From: an uncultured Erysipelotrichaceae bacterium
Lineage (GTDB): Bacteria; Bacillota_I; Bacilli_A; Erysipelotrichales; Erysipelotrichaceae
Reading direction: 5' to 3'
DNA: 50,486 nucleotides
Assembly (NCBI GenBank): GCA_947569705.1
Contig: CANOSP010000014.1
Span: 1 to 50,486, forward strand
Shown here: in pieces, positions 1 to 8,346 of the stretch
How the letters are laid out: the number at the start of each line of letters is the position of its first letter
Numbering within the stretch: position 1 is the first letter of the stretch
Position numbers and translations under genes: made by a program
The notes under the pieces: generated by a model
What the model saw: the letters and a program-made list of their open reading frames with translations, nothing else
Database searches by the model: none
Told to the model about the DNA's origin: nothing

Positions 1-2833
1 CACCCGATGTATCGACAACACCGTCTACCTCAATTACAGGTTCGACTTTTCCTTTGCCGTTCACAACATAAATTGGATTTTCCGCAAAAGTAATTATTCT
101 TGTGCCTTTATCAATATTGATTGGTAATTCGATTGTTTTATCTGCATAATTCCCTCTAGGATCATGACTTGTTGCCTGTACAATCACTTTTCCCATTTGA
201 TTATTGAGACTCGCATTCAGAATCGTTACTAAACCGCTTGGATCTACCGAGATCACATCAGTAGGACTTCCTGCTTTCAGCTGATAGCTCACTGTGCTTC
301 CGGTTGGATTACCTGCCGTATATAATTGGAATGTCTTGTTTGGTTCATAGACTTCTTTTTTGGCACTGTAATTACTTCCCGATTTCGGCAATTCATTTCC
401 TGCATTATCCGTATAAATAAAGTTCTGCGTTCCTGTCGTTACTGTAAAGGTAAGTTCCGCATATGCATCTGCTTGTCCTGTGGCTCCTTGTTTCTCTGCC
501 ACAATCGTTACTGTTCCGACTCCGTGGATTGTGATTGCCCCACTGTTTTCATTCACTTCTATTACATTTGTGGAACCGTCCTTTATTTTGTATTTTACCG
601 GATTTGTATTCGTACTGCCTTTTACACATGCGAATACTGCGACATTTGTATCTGTAACCTTAACACTTTTTGAAGTGATCATATTGACTGCCGCACTTGT
701 TTCATAAAATTGTAAGTTTTCCGCTCCTGCCACTCCGACATTCACAGTCACTGCGACATCCTTACTGCTCCAATTGTCTGAAACTCTCACCGTGAAATGA
801 TAGCTTCCCACTCCTAACTCAGAGCCTGCTTTTACTTTAATCGTTCCCTTGTTAGAACTTGTAGTAATTTGAAACATTCCCGAATCCTGTCCGGTTATGA
901 TCTCATAACGATAAGTTGTTTGTGTACCACCGATTGTATCGGGAGTCCCCTCAGTTCCTTGAATGGTTCCGATCACTCCGTTTCCCTTTACATTCGCTTG
1001 ACTCGCCGTAAAGGTCGGTGTTGTTGTATCGCTTGAAGCACTGTCCGGTGTCAATGTCGCATTCACTCCACGATAGATAATGATTTCCTTTTCTGCATAC
1101 ACAGGATCATAATTATCATTTCCTGTCGCCGGATCATCATCAGCCGTTGCCCGAATCGTTACCTTATTAAACGCATTATTCCCGTTATAAGTAACCTGAC
1201 CTGTTTCCGAATCAATTTCAATCAGACTTGAGAATCCACCTGTTTTTGAATAAGTAATCTTCACTCCCGTAATTGGTGTAGCTGTCGCGGTTTCACTCCA
1301 AGCTGTTGCCGCATCTGTCATTGACTTCTTGGTCGTATTCGGATCATCAAACGCTACTGCCAGCTTTGTTTTAGCCACTACAATATGCACAGTGGCGGAA
1401 TTCACTCCGTTTGCGGGATCCCCGTTACTGTCTATCGCATTAATTTTAAAATAATAATCTCCGGCAGTTAATCCATTCGAACCCTTCACCACCACATTTC
1501 CGTTAGATAGTGAGAATAATTGATAATCATTTTCATGTCCGCTGACACTTGTATCACTGATCATGGTTACTGTGATAGGATTTACTCCATTACTGGTGCT
1601 ATAGGTAGCGACAGTATCATTTTGATTCACGTTTTTATTAAACTCTAATCCTGCTTTCGGTGTCGCACTGATACTCAACGGATTCACAATCTGTAAGGGT
1701 AAAGAATTAGAAATTGCTGAGGAAGCTACCGGATCGGTAGAACCTTCATTATAAGCTTCGTTCACAATCGCAATCTTGTAGCTTCCGACCGGTAACCCTG
1801 TTGTATCAAACTCATATATCCCATTGCCTTTTGCGTTTTCTAACGGTTTATAATAAATAAAATTACCGTTTGAATCCTTTACAATTACAGATAATGTATT
1901 AGGATTTCCTTCACGGTCACTTCCTGCATTTGCATTCGCCGCTAAATACACTGTTGTATCCTTCGTTGCTTTAGATATACTATCGCTTTTGGCATTTTGG
2001 ATAGCGGCAAAAGAAGCACTCCTTGTCGTATCCAAATACCTCAGTTTCATACGTGCTCTGTTATTACCGGTGTTATCAATTTTCGAAATATTACCACCGC
2101 CCGATGAAGCAGATACTGCGAATACAATTTGATTTGGATTCAATAATACTGCAGGTTGAATCGGTCTTGTATTATTATAAGTCGCGGTTGATTCCCACAT
2201 CACTGTCCCACCTGAAAGATATTCAGGAGAATATTTTTGAATAAACATAGAATGTCCAACCCAAACATCATTAAGAAAAATATCGGTATCAGCCATAAAA
2301 ACTCCATTTTTATATGAAATTAAATTCTGTATATCACTACCAAATGCACCATACGATATTTGTAAAAATGGATTACCAATGAAGTATGGCATAGCATCAG
2401 AAGGAATATTGTTAAAATCTTTGGCTGTATCATCTGTTCCTTGAAGCTGAGGCTTTACATATTCACTTAATATTCTTTTATCTCTATTATCTATTGATTG
2501 ATTCATACTTTGTATCATTTTATAATAATTAGATTTAGAATAACGATAGGAATTCATTAAGTCTGATGCAGATTCATCTGTCCAAGTAATATTGCCTATG
2601 GGAATATCTGATAAAGCCAGGGTTCCACGCGTATTATTGTTCACAACCTTAAAAGAGTATTGATTCGTATATATATAAAATTTATCATACTTTTGTAGAG
2701 GCCCTACTCTTCCGTTAATATTTCCTCCAACCAAATAACCGGATGCAGCATTCAAACTATGATTATAAAAAATAAAAGTGATAGATAACGATGCAACCAT
2801 GAATATTAAGCCAATAAACACCTTTTTCCACAT
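1..2833 (-). CDS. Large secreted surface protein with Ig/cadherin-like repeats, 3' end outside window
   Basis: One frame is open from a GTG at 2833 to the left edge (944 codons, no stop). The GTG follows AAAGGAGAG by a normal distance, whereas the nearby ATG at 2835 is in another frame and stops within ten codons. The first ~30 residues form a signal peptide (MEKGVFIGLIFMVASLSI, ending near SLNAA). Residues ~30-280 are a unique domain. From ~290 on come successive beta-rich modules of about 90-110 residues with cadherin- or Ig-like endings such as GSYHFTVRVSDN and AGDYYFKINAIDSNGD, and repeated D/N-rich turns. Secretion and a surface or adhesin role are inferred from this architecture. The C-terminal anchor lies outside the window. 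Exact function is unknown. Confidence 0.8.
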   Translation of the reverse strand, partial: MWKKVFIGLIFMVASLSITFIFYNHSLNAASGYLVGGNINGRVGPLQKYDKFYIYTNQYSFKVVNNNTRGTLALSDIPIGNITWTDESASDLMNSYRYSKSNYYKMIQSMNQSIDNRDKRILSEYVKPQLQGTDDTAKDFNNIPSDAMPYFIGNPFLQISYGAFGSDIQNLISYKNGVFMADTDIFLNDVWVGHSMFIQKYSPEYLSGGTVMWESTATYNNTRPIQPAVLLNPNQIVFAVSASSGGGNISKIDNTGNNRARMKLRYLDTTRSASFAAIQNAKSDSISKATKDTTVYLAANANAGSDREGNPNTLSVIVKDSNGNFIYYKPLENAKGNGIYEFDTTGLPVGSYKIAIVNEAYNEGSTDPVASSAISNSLPLQIVNPLSISATPKAGLEFNKNVNQNDTVATYSTSNGVNPITVTMISDTSVSGHENDYQLFSLSNGNVVVKGSNGLTAGDYYFKINAIDSNGDPANGVNSATVHIVVAKTKLAVAFDDPNTTKKSMTDAATAWSETATATPITGVKITYSKTGGFSSLIEIDSETGQVTYNGNNAFNKVTIRATADDDPATGNDNYDPVYAEKEIIIYRGVNATLTPDSASSDTTTPTFTASQANVKGNGVIGTIQGTEGTPDTIGGTQTTYRYEIITGQDSGMFQITTSSNKGTIKVKAGSELGVGSYHFTVRVSDNWSSKDVAVTVNVGVAGAENLQFYETSAAVNMITSKSVKVTDTNVAVFACVKGSTNTNPVKYKIKDGSTNVIEVNENSGAITIHGVGTVTIVAEKQGATGQADAYAELTFTVTTGTQNFIYTDNAGNELPKSGSNYSAKKEVYEPNKTFQLYTAGNPTGSTVSYQLKAGSPTDVISVDPSGLVTILNASLNNQMGKVIVQATSHDPRGNYADKTIELPINIDKGTRIITFAENPIYVVNGKGKVEPVIEVDGVVDTSG

Positions 2834-3177
2834 ACTTTTACTCTCCTTTCTCTAACTCCATATAAACAAGCATCAAAAAACATATACCCCAATATAGCTA
2901 TAACCGTTGTAACTCTGACACAGCCATGGTTTTAAAAGTTCATATAAATTTAAAAAATTTTTATTCAACTTTGTTAAAATATGATTTACTGCTATCTGTA
3001 ATGCATTTTCCCATATCCTGAAATCATGTTCCTATTGTTTTTGCTTATTTTTTAATATTTCTTCGCTTTTTACGAAACTTTCATTTCCGAAACTTGTCAA
3101 TAAACATACGATTTCTATAAAATAAGCATTATAAAAACAACATCACTGTCTGAACAACACGATATAATACCGCTAAA
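2834..3177. other. Intergenic region, no gene seen
   Basis: AT-rich spacer between the surface protein start and the sigma factor stop. On the minus strand a weak promoter-like pair (TTGAAT, 18 nt, TATGAA) can be drawn upstream of the surface gene, but it is not convincing. No open frame with a ribosome binding site and no strong hairpin were seen. Confidence 0.4.
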
Positions 3178-4194
3178 CTAAAATCCGTTATAAATCAACT
3201 CAAAATCATGAAACCATTGATTATCTGCAAGTCTTTCGGCATACGCAGAATCGGAATTTTTCAATTCCTTATAAATCGGCATGATCTCATCAAAATCCTT
3301 TTTACTTTTCACTAACATATCATCTTTGCAGCACGCCCAATCCATCAATGTAAAATAATATTGCTTATACAGATTATGATCCTGTGCCTGAATCGTTTGA
3401 TCCCTATGATTGGACGGTTCTTTAAAAGCTTGAAAAGCTAATACACTGCTGCAGACACAAACTACGGCAAGTGATGCCATGATTCCGTTTAATACATGAT
3501 CGTTAAAACGATATTTCTTTTTGATTTTCACACTTGTGATCGGTAAAGGAAAAGCCGTATGATGATACATATACATAAACAACGCGGCCAAACCAAAAGA
3601 ATCCACTTTGAAATTAATCTTCGTATCATTTTCTTTTTCATAAGCTAAAATCAATTCTTTTAAACGATTCTTTCCGTATAATAAACGTGTTTTTACCGTA
3701 CCTACCGGTACCGCTAAAGCCTCTGCCATTTCCTGCATTGTCATATGCTCAAAATATCGCATAAGCAGCACTTCTCTTTGAACATCACTTAATTGCTTCA
3801 TCAATTCATGAACCAATTCCTGATCATTTTCCATATGCATCTTATATTCCGGAAGCATATAAAAACGATCTTCAACCACATGGTGTCGATACCAATTATC
3901 CTCTTGATCCATTTCTACATTACGTTTTGAGCGAAATAAATTTTTGCATTTGTTTACCACAATACGATTCATCCATGCTTTAAAATTATGCGGATCCTGT
4001 AAAGATGAAATTGATTGCTTAATTTGAATAAAGGTTTCTTGGAGAATATCTTTAGCATCGGCATCATTATGACACAATTCAAACGCAATAAAATATACAA
4101 GGCGATAGTATTGATCATACAACCGATTAAACGCTTCTTCATCTCCGTTGATTACCGCCTGTACTACAGCAATATCTACTTCATTGGCACTCAT
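3178..4194 (-). CDS. ECF-type RNA polymerase sigma factor with C-terminal membrane segment
   Basis: 338 residues; ATG preceded by AAGGAGG. Residues ~1-95 match sigma-70 region 2 (FNRLYDQYYRLVYFIAF, DAKDILQETFIQI) and ~130-185 match region 4 (LSDVQREVLLMRYFEHMT, VPVGTVKTRLLYGKNRL). An ordinary ECF factor would end near residue 185. This one continues for ~150 residues with a hydrophobic segment at ~230-255 (GIMASLAVVCVCSSVLAF) and an outer tail of ~80 residues without a recognised domain. It should direct RNA polymerase to an unknown regulon. The built-in membrane part may replace a separate anti-sigma factor; that is inference, and no anti-sigma gene is adjacent. Confidence 0.85.
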   Translation of the reverse strand: MSANEVDIAVVQAVINGDEEAFNRLYDQYYRLVYFIAFELCHNDADAKDILQETFIQIKQSISSLQDPHNFKAWMNRIVVNKCKNLFRSKRNVEMDQEDNWYRHHVVEDRFYMLPEYKMHMENDQELVHELMKQLSDVQREVLLMRYFEHMTMQEMAEALAVPVGTVKTRLLYGKNRLKELILAYEKENDTKINFKVDSFGLAALFMYMYHHTAFPLPITSVKIKKKYRFNDHVLNGIMASLAVVCVCSSVLAFQAFKEPSNHRDQTIQAQDHNLYKQYYFTLMDWACCKDDMLVKSKKDFDEIMPIYKELKNSDSAYAERLADNQWFHDFELIYNGF

Positions 4195-4218
4195 AAAGAA
4201 TCCTCCTTTTATTTTTTT

Positions 4219-4261
4219 ATCTTATGCGAATTTGTTACATATGTCAATAAGTTTGTTACAT
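4219..4261 (-). promoter_or_regulatory. Sigma-A-like promoter of the sigma factor gene with two direct repeats
   Basis: On the minus strand TTGACA (4247-4242) and TAAGAT (4224-4219) are 17 nt apart. The 10-mer TTTGTTACAT (plus strand) occurs at 4231-4240, between the two boxes, and again at 4252-4261 just upstream of the -35. The 21-bp step is two helical turns, as expected for an operator pair. The rest of 4195-4519 holds no gene. Confidence 0.5.
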
Positions 4262-4519
4262 TTTACAAATTTTTCATCTTTATTGCTTGAATAAATTTAT
4301 AATATCGTGAAACAATCTGTAACAATTAATCACTTGAAATCTTGATGAATTATAGTATAATAACACTGAGAAACAAGCTGTGAGAAAATATGATTTAAAC
4401 ATAAAAAAACATTGATTATATTATTACTATTCTTGTATATACGTTCACGATACTGAATAATTTTGGTTCAGGCTTTTATCTGTAGTTGTATATAAAAAAC
4501 TGAAATGAGGTAAAGCTTT

Positions 4520-5302
4520 ATGTACGATGCGAAACAAATCCCCTATATGTTAGATGCAAACTTCAATGATGCGATTATTTATCGAGAGACAAAGCTCAAG
4601 GAGTTGTCTTCTGTTTGTATGTGTATATGGGAAATGAAGTCAAAGCATCGAATTGATCGAGTCATTACCAATCAGATCCTTCCCGACGCCTGCATTGACA
4701 TCATTTTTGATTTTGTGAATCGACAGATCTGTTTTGCCGGCTATAGCAAGCAAACTGAATCTTTTCCGTTATATCAAGAGATTGATTATATGGGAGTACG
4801 ATTAAAACCGGGGGCGTTTTATGCGCTGTATCATATCGATGCGGATCGAATGATGGATCAAATTATACCTTTTAATGAGATTGAAACAAGCTTTTCTTTA
4901 GATGCCGTTTTTTCTTGTAAGAATTCACAAATGCGGATCGAACAAATACAGGCTTATTTGATGCAAAAAATATCTTCTATGCCTCAGCTTAAGTTTGATT
5001 TTATTCATCTTGTCGATGAGCTTTACCAAAATCCCAAGGATCAAAATGTAATAATAACGGCAGAAAAACTCGGATATAATCAGCGACAGCTTCTGCGAAT
5101 TTTTCATAAGCACTACGGAATCTCTCCTAAGGTTTTGTTAAATGTGTTAAGATTACATTTATGCCTGTCGATGCTGCAGCGCAAAACGATGAATTTAGCT
5201 GAGATCGCAGCTCAGTGCGGCTTCTATGATCAATCCCATTTCATCAAGGAAATCAAGCGATATACGGGCTTTTCACCGTTAAAGCTGATGGAATATAATT
5301 AA
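4520..5302 (+). CDS. AraC-family transcriptional regulator
   Basis: 260 residues; ATG after GAGGT at a spacing of 9. The N-terminal ~150 residues resemble the DUF6597 sensor domain of AraC regulators (QILPDACIDIIFDF, MGVRLKPGAFYALY). Residues ~165-258 carry two helix-turn-helix units, the second being the family signature (LAEIAAQCGFYDQSHFIKEI, YTGFSPLKL). It probably controls the VOC gene that starts 78 nt downstream on the same strand; that link is inferred from position only. The ligand is unknown. Confidence 0.9.
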   Translation: MYDAKQIPYMLDANFNDAIIYRETKLKELSSVCMCIWEMKSKHRIDRVITNQILPDACIDIIFDFVNRQICFAGYSKQTESFPLYQEIDYMGVRLKPGAFYALYHIDADRMMDQIIPFNEIETSFSLDAVFSCKNSQMRIEQIQAYLMQKISSMPQLKFDFIHLVDELYQNPKDQNVIITAEKLGYNQRQLLRIFHKHYGISPKVLLNVLRLHLCLSMLQRKTMNLAEIAAQCGFYDQSHFIKEIKRYTGFSPLKLMEYN

Positions 5303-5380
5303 GTTTATCTTGTCCTTTTTTTACAATACAAAGTGATTTAATATACTTATAATATATAGTATATTCAGGAGGAAATTATT

Positions 5381-5761
5381 ATGTATGAAACTGTTACCAC
5401 AAATATTATGGTGAAAAATGTAAAAGAAACAATCGCTTTTTATGAAAATGTATTGGGATTCCAAAAAGTATTGAGTGTACCTGATGACGGTGAAGTTTTA
5501 AACTTCGCAATTCTTGCCAAAGATAAGATCTCAATTATGCTTCAGGAACAACAGAATTTAATTGAAGAATATCCGACATTATCAACTGATGAGATTAAAC
5601 CAACCTTTACCTTGTTTATTACCGTTTCCGATGTCGCAGCGTTGTATAATGAGTTAAAGGATAAAGCACAGCTGGCAAAAGAGCTTCATAAAACTTTTTA
5701 CGGCAAAGATGAATTCGCTGTGTTTGACAACAACGGCAATATTTTAACAATCTCTTGTTAA
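5381..5761 (+). CDS. VOC (glyoxalase/bleomycin-resistance fold) family protein
   Basis: 126 residues, start at an ATG after AGGAGG. It opens with the typical VOC strand-helix (TTNIMVKNVKETIAFYENVLGF) and has the second half-repeat (LFITVSDVAALYNELKDK) and the closing AVFDNNGNILTISC. Such proteins bind small molecules or act as metal-dependent lyases, isomerases or antibiotic-sequestering proteins. The metal-ligand pattern is not clear enough here to choose. It follows the AraC regulator and ends before a good terminator. Confidence 0.85.
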   Translation: MYETVTTNIMVKNVKETIAFYENVLGFQKVLSVPDDGEVLNFAILAKDKISIMLQEQQNLIEEYPTLSTDEIKPTFTLFITVSDVAALYNELKDKAQLAKELHKTFYGKDEFAVFDNNGNILTISC

Positions 5762-5818
5762 AACGGATAATTTCTATTGCTGTTATTAGCTGAATGATTA
5801 TCTGAAAAGCTATATAAT

Positions 5819-5857
5819 AACCGATTGCTTTTGAATAAAAAGTATTCGGTTTTTTTG
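5819..5857 (+). terminator. Intrinsic terminator after the VOC gene
   Basis: AACCGA pairs with TCGGTT, with inner CTTTT/AAAAG pairing, and is followed by a run of seven T. It closes the AraC-VOC unit. Confidence 0.75.
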
Positions 5858-6054
5858 TGAAAGCAACCTAACAATTTCAGATCTTTTTCATTATTTTTGT
5901 TCATGAACAATCAGATGTTCATGCAATATAAGATCTTCTAAGGAAATAATCGCCTATAAACGATAGAAAGATAATAATAAGCAAAAGAACAGCAATTCAA
6001 AACAAATCGTACAAAGAAAAAAGCATATTCAATAAACATGCCTTTCATAATACA

Positions 6055-6846
6055 TCATACTAATTCTTTTCGCTCATAATGCATGATTGCCGCTGTCAAA
6101 AACAGCAGTGCAACAACAATTGTAATAAAGATAAGCATTGGATTGATCACTTCATTTATAATCACATTGCGAATATCCGCAAGGGTAAATACCGATAGAT
6201 ATTTAAGAAAAGCGACACTTGATCCCATTTCCGATATAATATTAAAAAAGTAGCCGACAAAAACAATTCCTAAGCTTACCGAAATGGTTTTCTTTGTTTT
6301 ATGAGTAAAGGTTGACATAAATAAGCTAACAGAAAATATGACGGTTGATGAAAATATCGGTGTAATACTTAAAAGAATATATGCTTTTCTGTCAAAATCA
6401 CCGCTTAAACTTAAACCGATAAAATTAAATACGCTGACACACAGTATCATAAAGATAATATATAATATTCCGCATTGGATTTTATTTAAAATGATGTCTT
6501 TTCGTGTAATCGGCAGACTGTTTAAGTACTCTATTGTTTTATCATTTTCTTCTTTCGTTAAAATCTGTGATCCCAAGATTCCGCTGTATATTCCGCTGAT
6601 TAACAGCACAAAGACAAAGCCTTCGGTTTTTAACCATCCGTATGCAGTTTCTAGACTTGCAATATCCATATTAAATGCTTTCAGCAATTCTTCGGGAAAC
6701 ATTTCCATCATATCATCAATCATTTTTTTATTTGCACTGTTGAATATTGAGGGATATACCAAATAAACAATGGTAAATAAACCGATTAATATCAAAGTCC
6801 ATATAATAAAGCTTTTACGATTGACTTTCATCTCACGCTTTAACAT
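6055..6846 (-). CDS. ABC-2 type transporter permease
   Basis: About 263 residues. The ATG at 6846 has CAGGAG 7 nt upstream, and its start overlaps the end of the ATPase gene, so the two are translationally coupled. Six hydrophobic stretches are visible: ~20-40, ~90-115 (FVFVLLISGIYSGILGSQIL), ~130-155, ~165-190, ~200-220 and ~235-258. The conserved ABC-2 patch around TKEENDKTIEYLNSLPITR lies between the second and third. It pairs with the neighbouring ATPase as an exporter. The substrate cannot be told from the sequence; an antibiotic, bacteriocin or lipid is usual for this subtype. Confidence 0.88.
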   Translation of the reverse strand: MLKREMKVNRKSFIIWTLILIGLFTIVYLVYPSIFNSANKKMIDDMMEMFPEELLKAFNMDIASLETAYGWLKTEGFVFVLLISGIYSGILGSQILTKEENDKTIEYLNSLPITRKDIILNKIQCGILYIIFMILCVSVFNFIGLSLSGDFDRKAYILLSITPIFSSTVIFSVSLFMSTFTHKTKKTISVSLGIVFVGYFFNIISEMGSSVAFLKYLSVFTLADIRNVIINEVINPMLIFITIVVALLFLTAAIMHYERKELV

Positions 6847-7732
6847 TTTCATTCTCCTGTTCATAATAATGGAAGAACATATCTTCAGGGTTTGCTTCTT
6901 CGATCAAAAGTCGTTCAACCTGATATTGAGCAAGTTTTTTTATGAGTTTATCATGGTTCATCTCATTCTTAAATCGCATCGTTTGATCACTTTTCGTAAA
7001 ATCGATGAGCTGTAATTCACTGATGATTTCATCGATTTGCGGAGAGCTGACAGTAACATAGGTTAGATTATGATTAAGTAAATCCGTAACTGTTTCCGTT
7101 TTAATAAGATTTCCGTCCTTGATGATTCCGATTCGATCACATATTTTTGATACTTCGCTTAATATATGTGTAGAATACAGTATTGTATTTCCTTTGGCTT
7201 TTTCTTCGGCTAACAGTTCATAAAATACATTTTGCATAATCGGATCCAAACCGCTTGTCGGTTCATCTAAAATCAATAACTTCGGTTGGTGCATAAAGGC
7301 TAGTATAATTCCAAGCTTTTTTAAGTTTCCCAGCGATAGATCCTCTATCTGTTTCGCTTCATCTAACTGAAATCGTTTTACTAATTCTTTTCGACGTTGC
7401 TTTAAATCATGCGTATAAAAGCTTTCATGATAATCCAACATTTCCTTTACCGACAAGTCATCATATAAATGTATTTCACTCGGTAAATAACCGATAGATG
7501 ATTTTATAACAGTGTCATTTTTATGAAGCGGTTTATGATTGTACAGGATTGTCCCGCTTGTTTTATTGATGAGATTCATAATACAGCGGATTGTTGTGGA
7601 TTTACCGGCTCCGTTGGGACCGATAAAGCCAAATACTTCACCTGGATATAGCTGTAAAGAAAGATTCTCTACACCTTTGTGTTTACCGTAATATTTAGTT
7701 AGTTCTTGAATTTCCAGTATAGGATGATCCAT
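6833..7732 (-). CDS. ABC transporter ATP-binding protein
   Basis: 299 residues; ATG after GGAGAG. Walker A GPNGAGKST at ~39-47, signature LSLGNLKKLG near 133, Walker B KLLILDEPTSGLD near 150, and the switch histidine in YSTHILSEV. The ~80 C-terminal residues form the extra regulatory domain typical of CcmA/BcrA-type exporters. It energises the downstream permease; the two genes overlap by 14 nt. It has no dedicated regulator nearby except the distant AraC gene. Confidence 0.93.
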   Translation of the reverse strand: MDHPILEIQELTKYYGKHKGVENLSLQLYPGEVFGFIGPNGAGKSTTIRCIMNLINKTSGTILYNHKPLHKNDTVIKSSIGYLPSEIHLYDDLSVKEMLDYHESFYTHDLKQRRKELVKRFQLDEAKQIEDLSLGNLKKLGIILAFMHQPKLLILDEPTSGLDPIMQNVFYELLAEEKAKGNTILYSTHILSEVSKICDRIGIIKDGNLIKTETVTDLLNHNLTYVTVSSPQIDEIISELQLIDFTKSDQTMRFKNEMNHDKLIKKLAQYQVERLLIEEANPEDMFFHYYEQENENVKA

Positions 7733-8346
7733 AGTTACTCTCCGATCTTTGCTATTTTGTTTCTGTTATCATTATATACTTTATATGAAGAAAAGACTAT
7801 ATTTTTATGGTATTTTTGATGTACATCTATTTATCGATTATCCTATTTTTATGTAACTTCTCTTGCTTTTTTATTCTATTTCCCATATAATATTCACGGG
7901 GATAATATGAAATAGACACAGCCATTTCACTCATTCTTTCTGCTGTGTCTTTTCTTTTGGTTGAGCAACTGCGTTTCTCGCGTATTTTATTGGTGAGGAA
8001 AATTAAAATGCTGTTAAAAAGGATGCGAAGTTGTTCAAAAAGCAAGCAGCCTTGAAACAATGTGCATATATATTATAAATAATGCGACAGTTTCACCCTA
8101 TCGCTTAAAAATATCAAGTGCAGAAAAGTTACTACTCAAAATACATCATCAGAATTTTTCATTTATTTGCTTGTAACAGCAGTACACCCGTAAATTCATT
8201 AACCATACTTTCAATACTTTTTACTGTTTTGATTCGTCATGTGATTTTTTAACTCAGTTAATTTTATAAAAATTGAACCTATCTCTTAAAACAATATCCT
8301 TTTTTACAGGATGATTCTTTAATTAAAAACATCGCATCTGTATACT
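7733..8346. other. Intergenic region, no convincing gene
   Basis: About 610 nt between the ABC ATPase and the adenylating enzyme. A 77-codon minus-strand frame at 7827-8060 lacks a ribosome binding site and family resemblance, and contains a hairpin (7915-7949), so it is not called. Nothing else was recognised; the stretch may be a remnant of a lost gene. Confidence 0.4.
7915..7958 (+). terminator. Hairpin with T-rich tail
   Basis: GACACAGC (7915-7922) pairs with GCTGTGTC (7942-7949), followed by TTTTCTTTT on the plus strand. It is terminator-like, but no plus-strand gene lies to its left, so it may be an orphan. Confidence 0.35.

Noticed and set aside
326-707. Plus-strand frames inside the large surface protein gene
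   Set aside because: They are antisense shadows; the minus frame is continuously open with signal peptide and repeats.
2834-3177. ECF-dependent promoter for the surface protein
   Set aside because: No motif shared clearly with the sigma factor's own upstream repeats in the right orientation.
7827-8060. 77-codon minus-strand frame in the host intergenic region
   Set aside because: No ribosome site, no family resemblance, and it contains a terminator-like hairpin.
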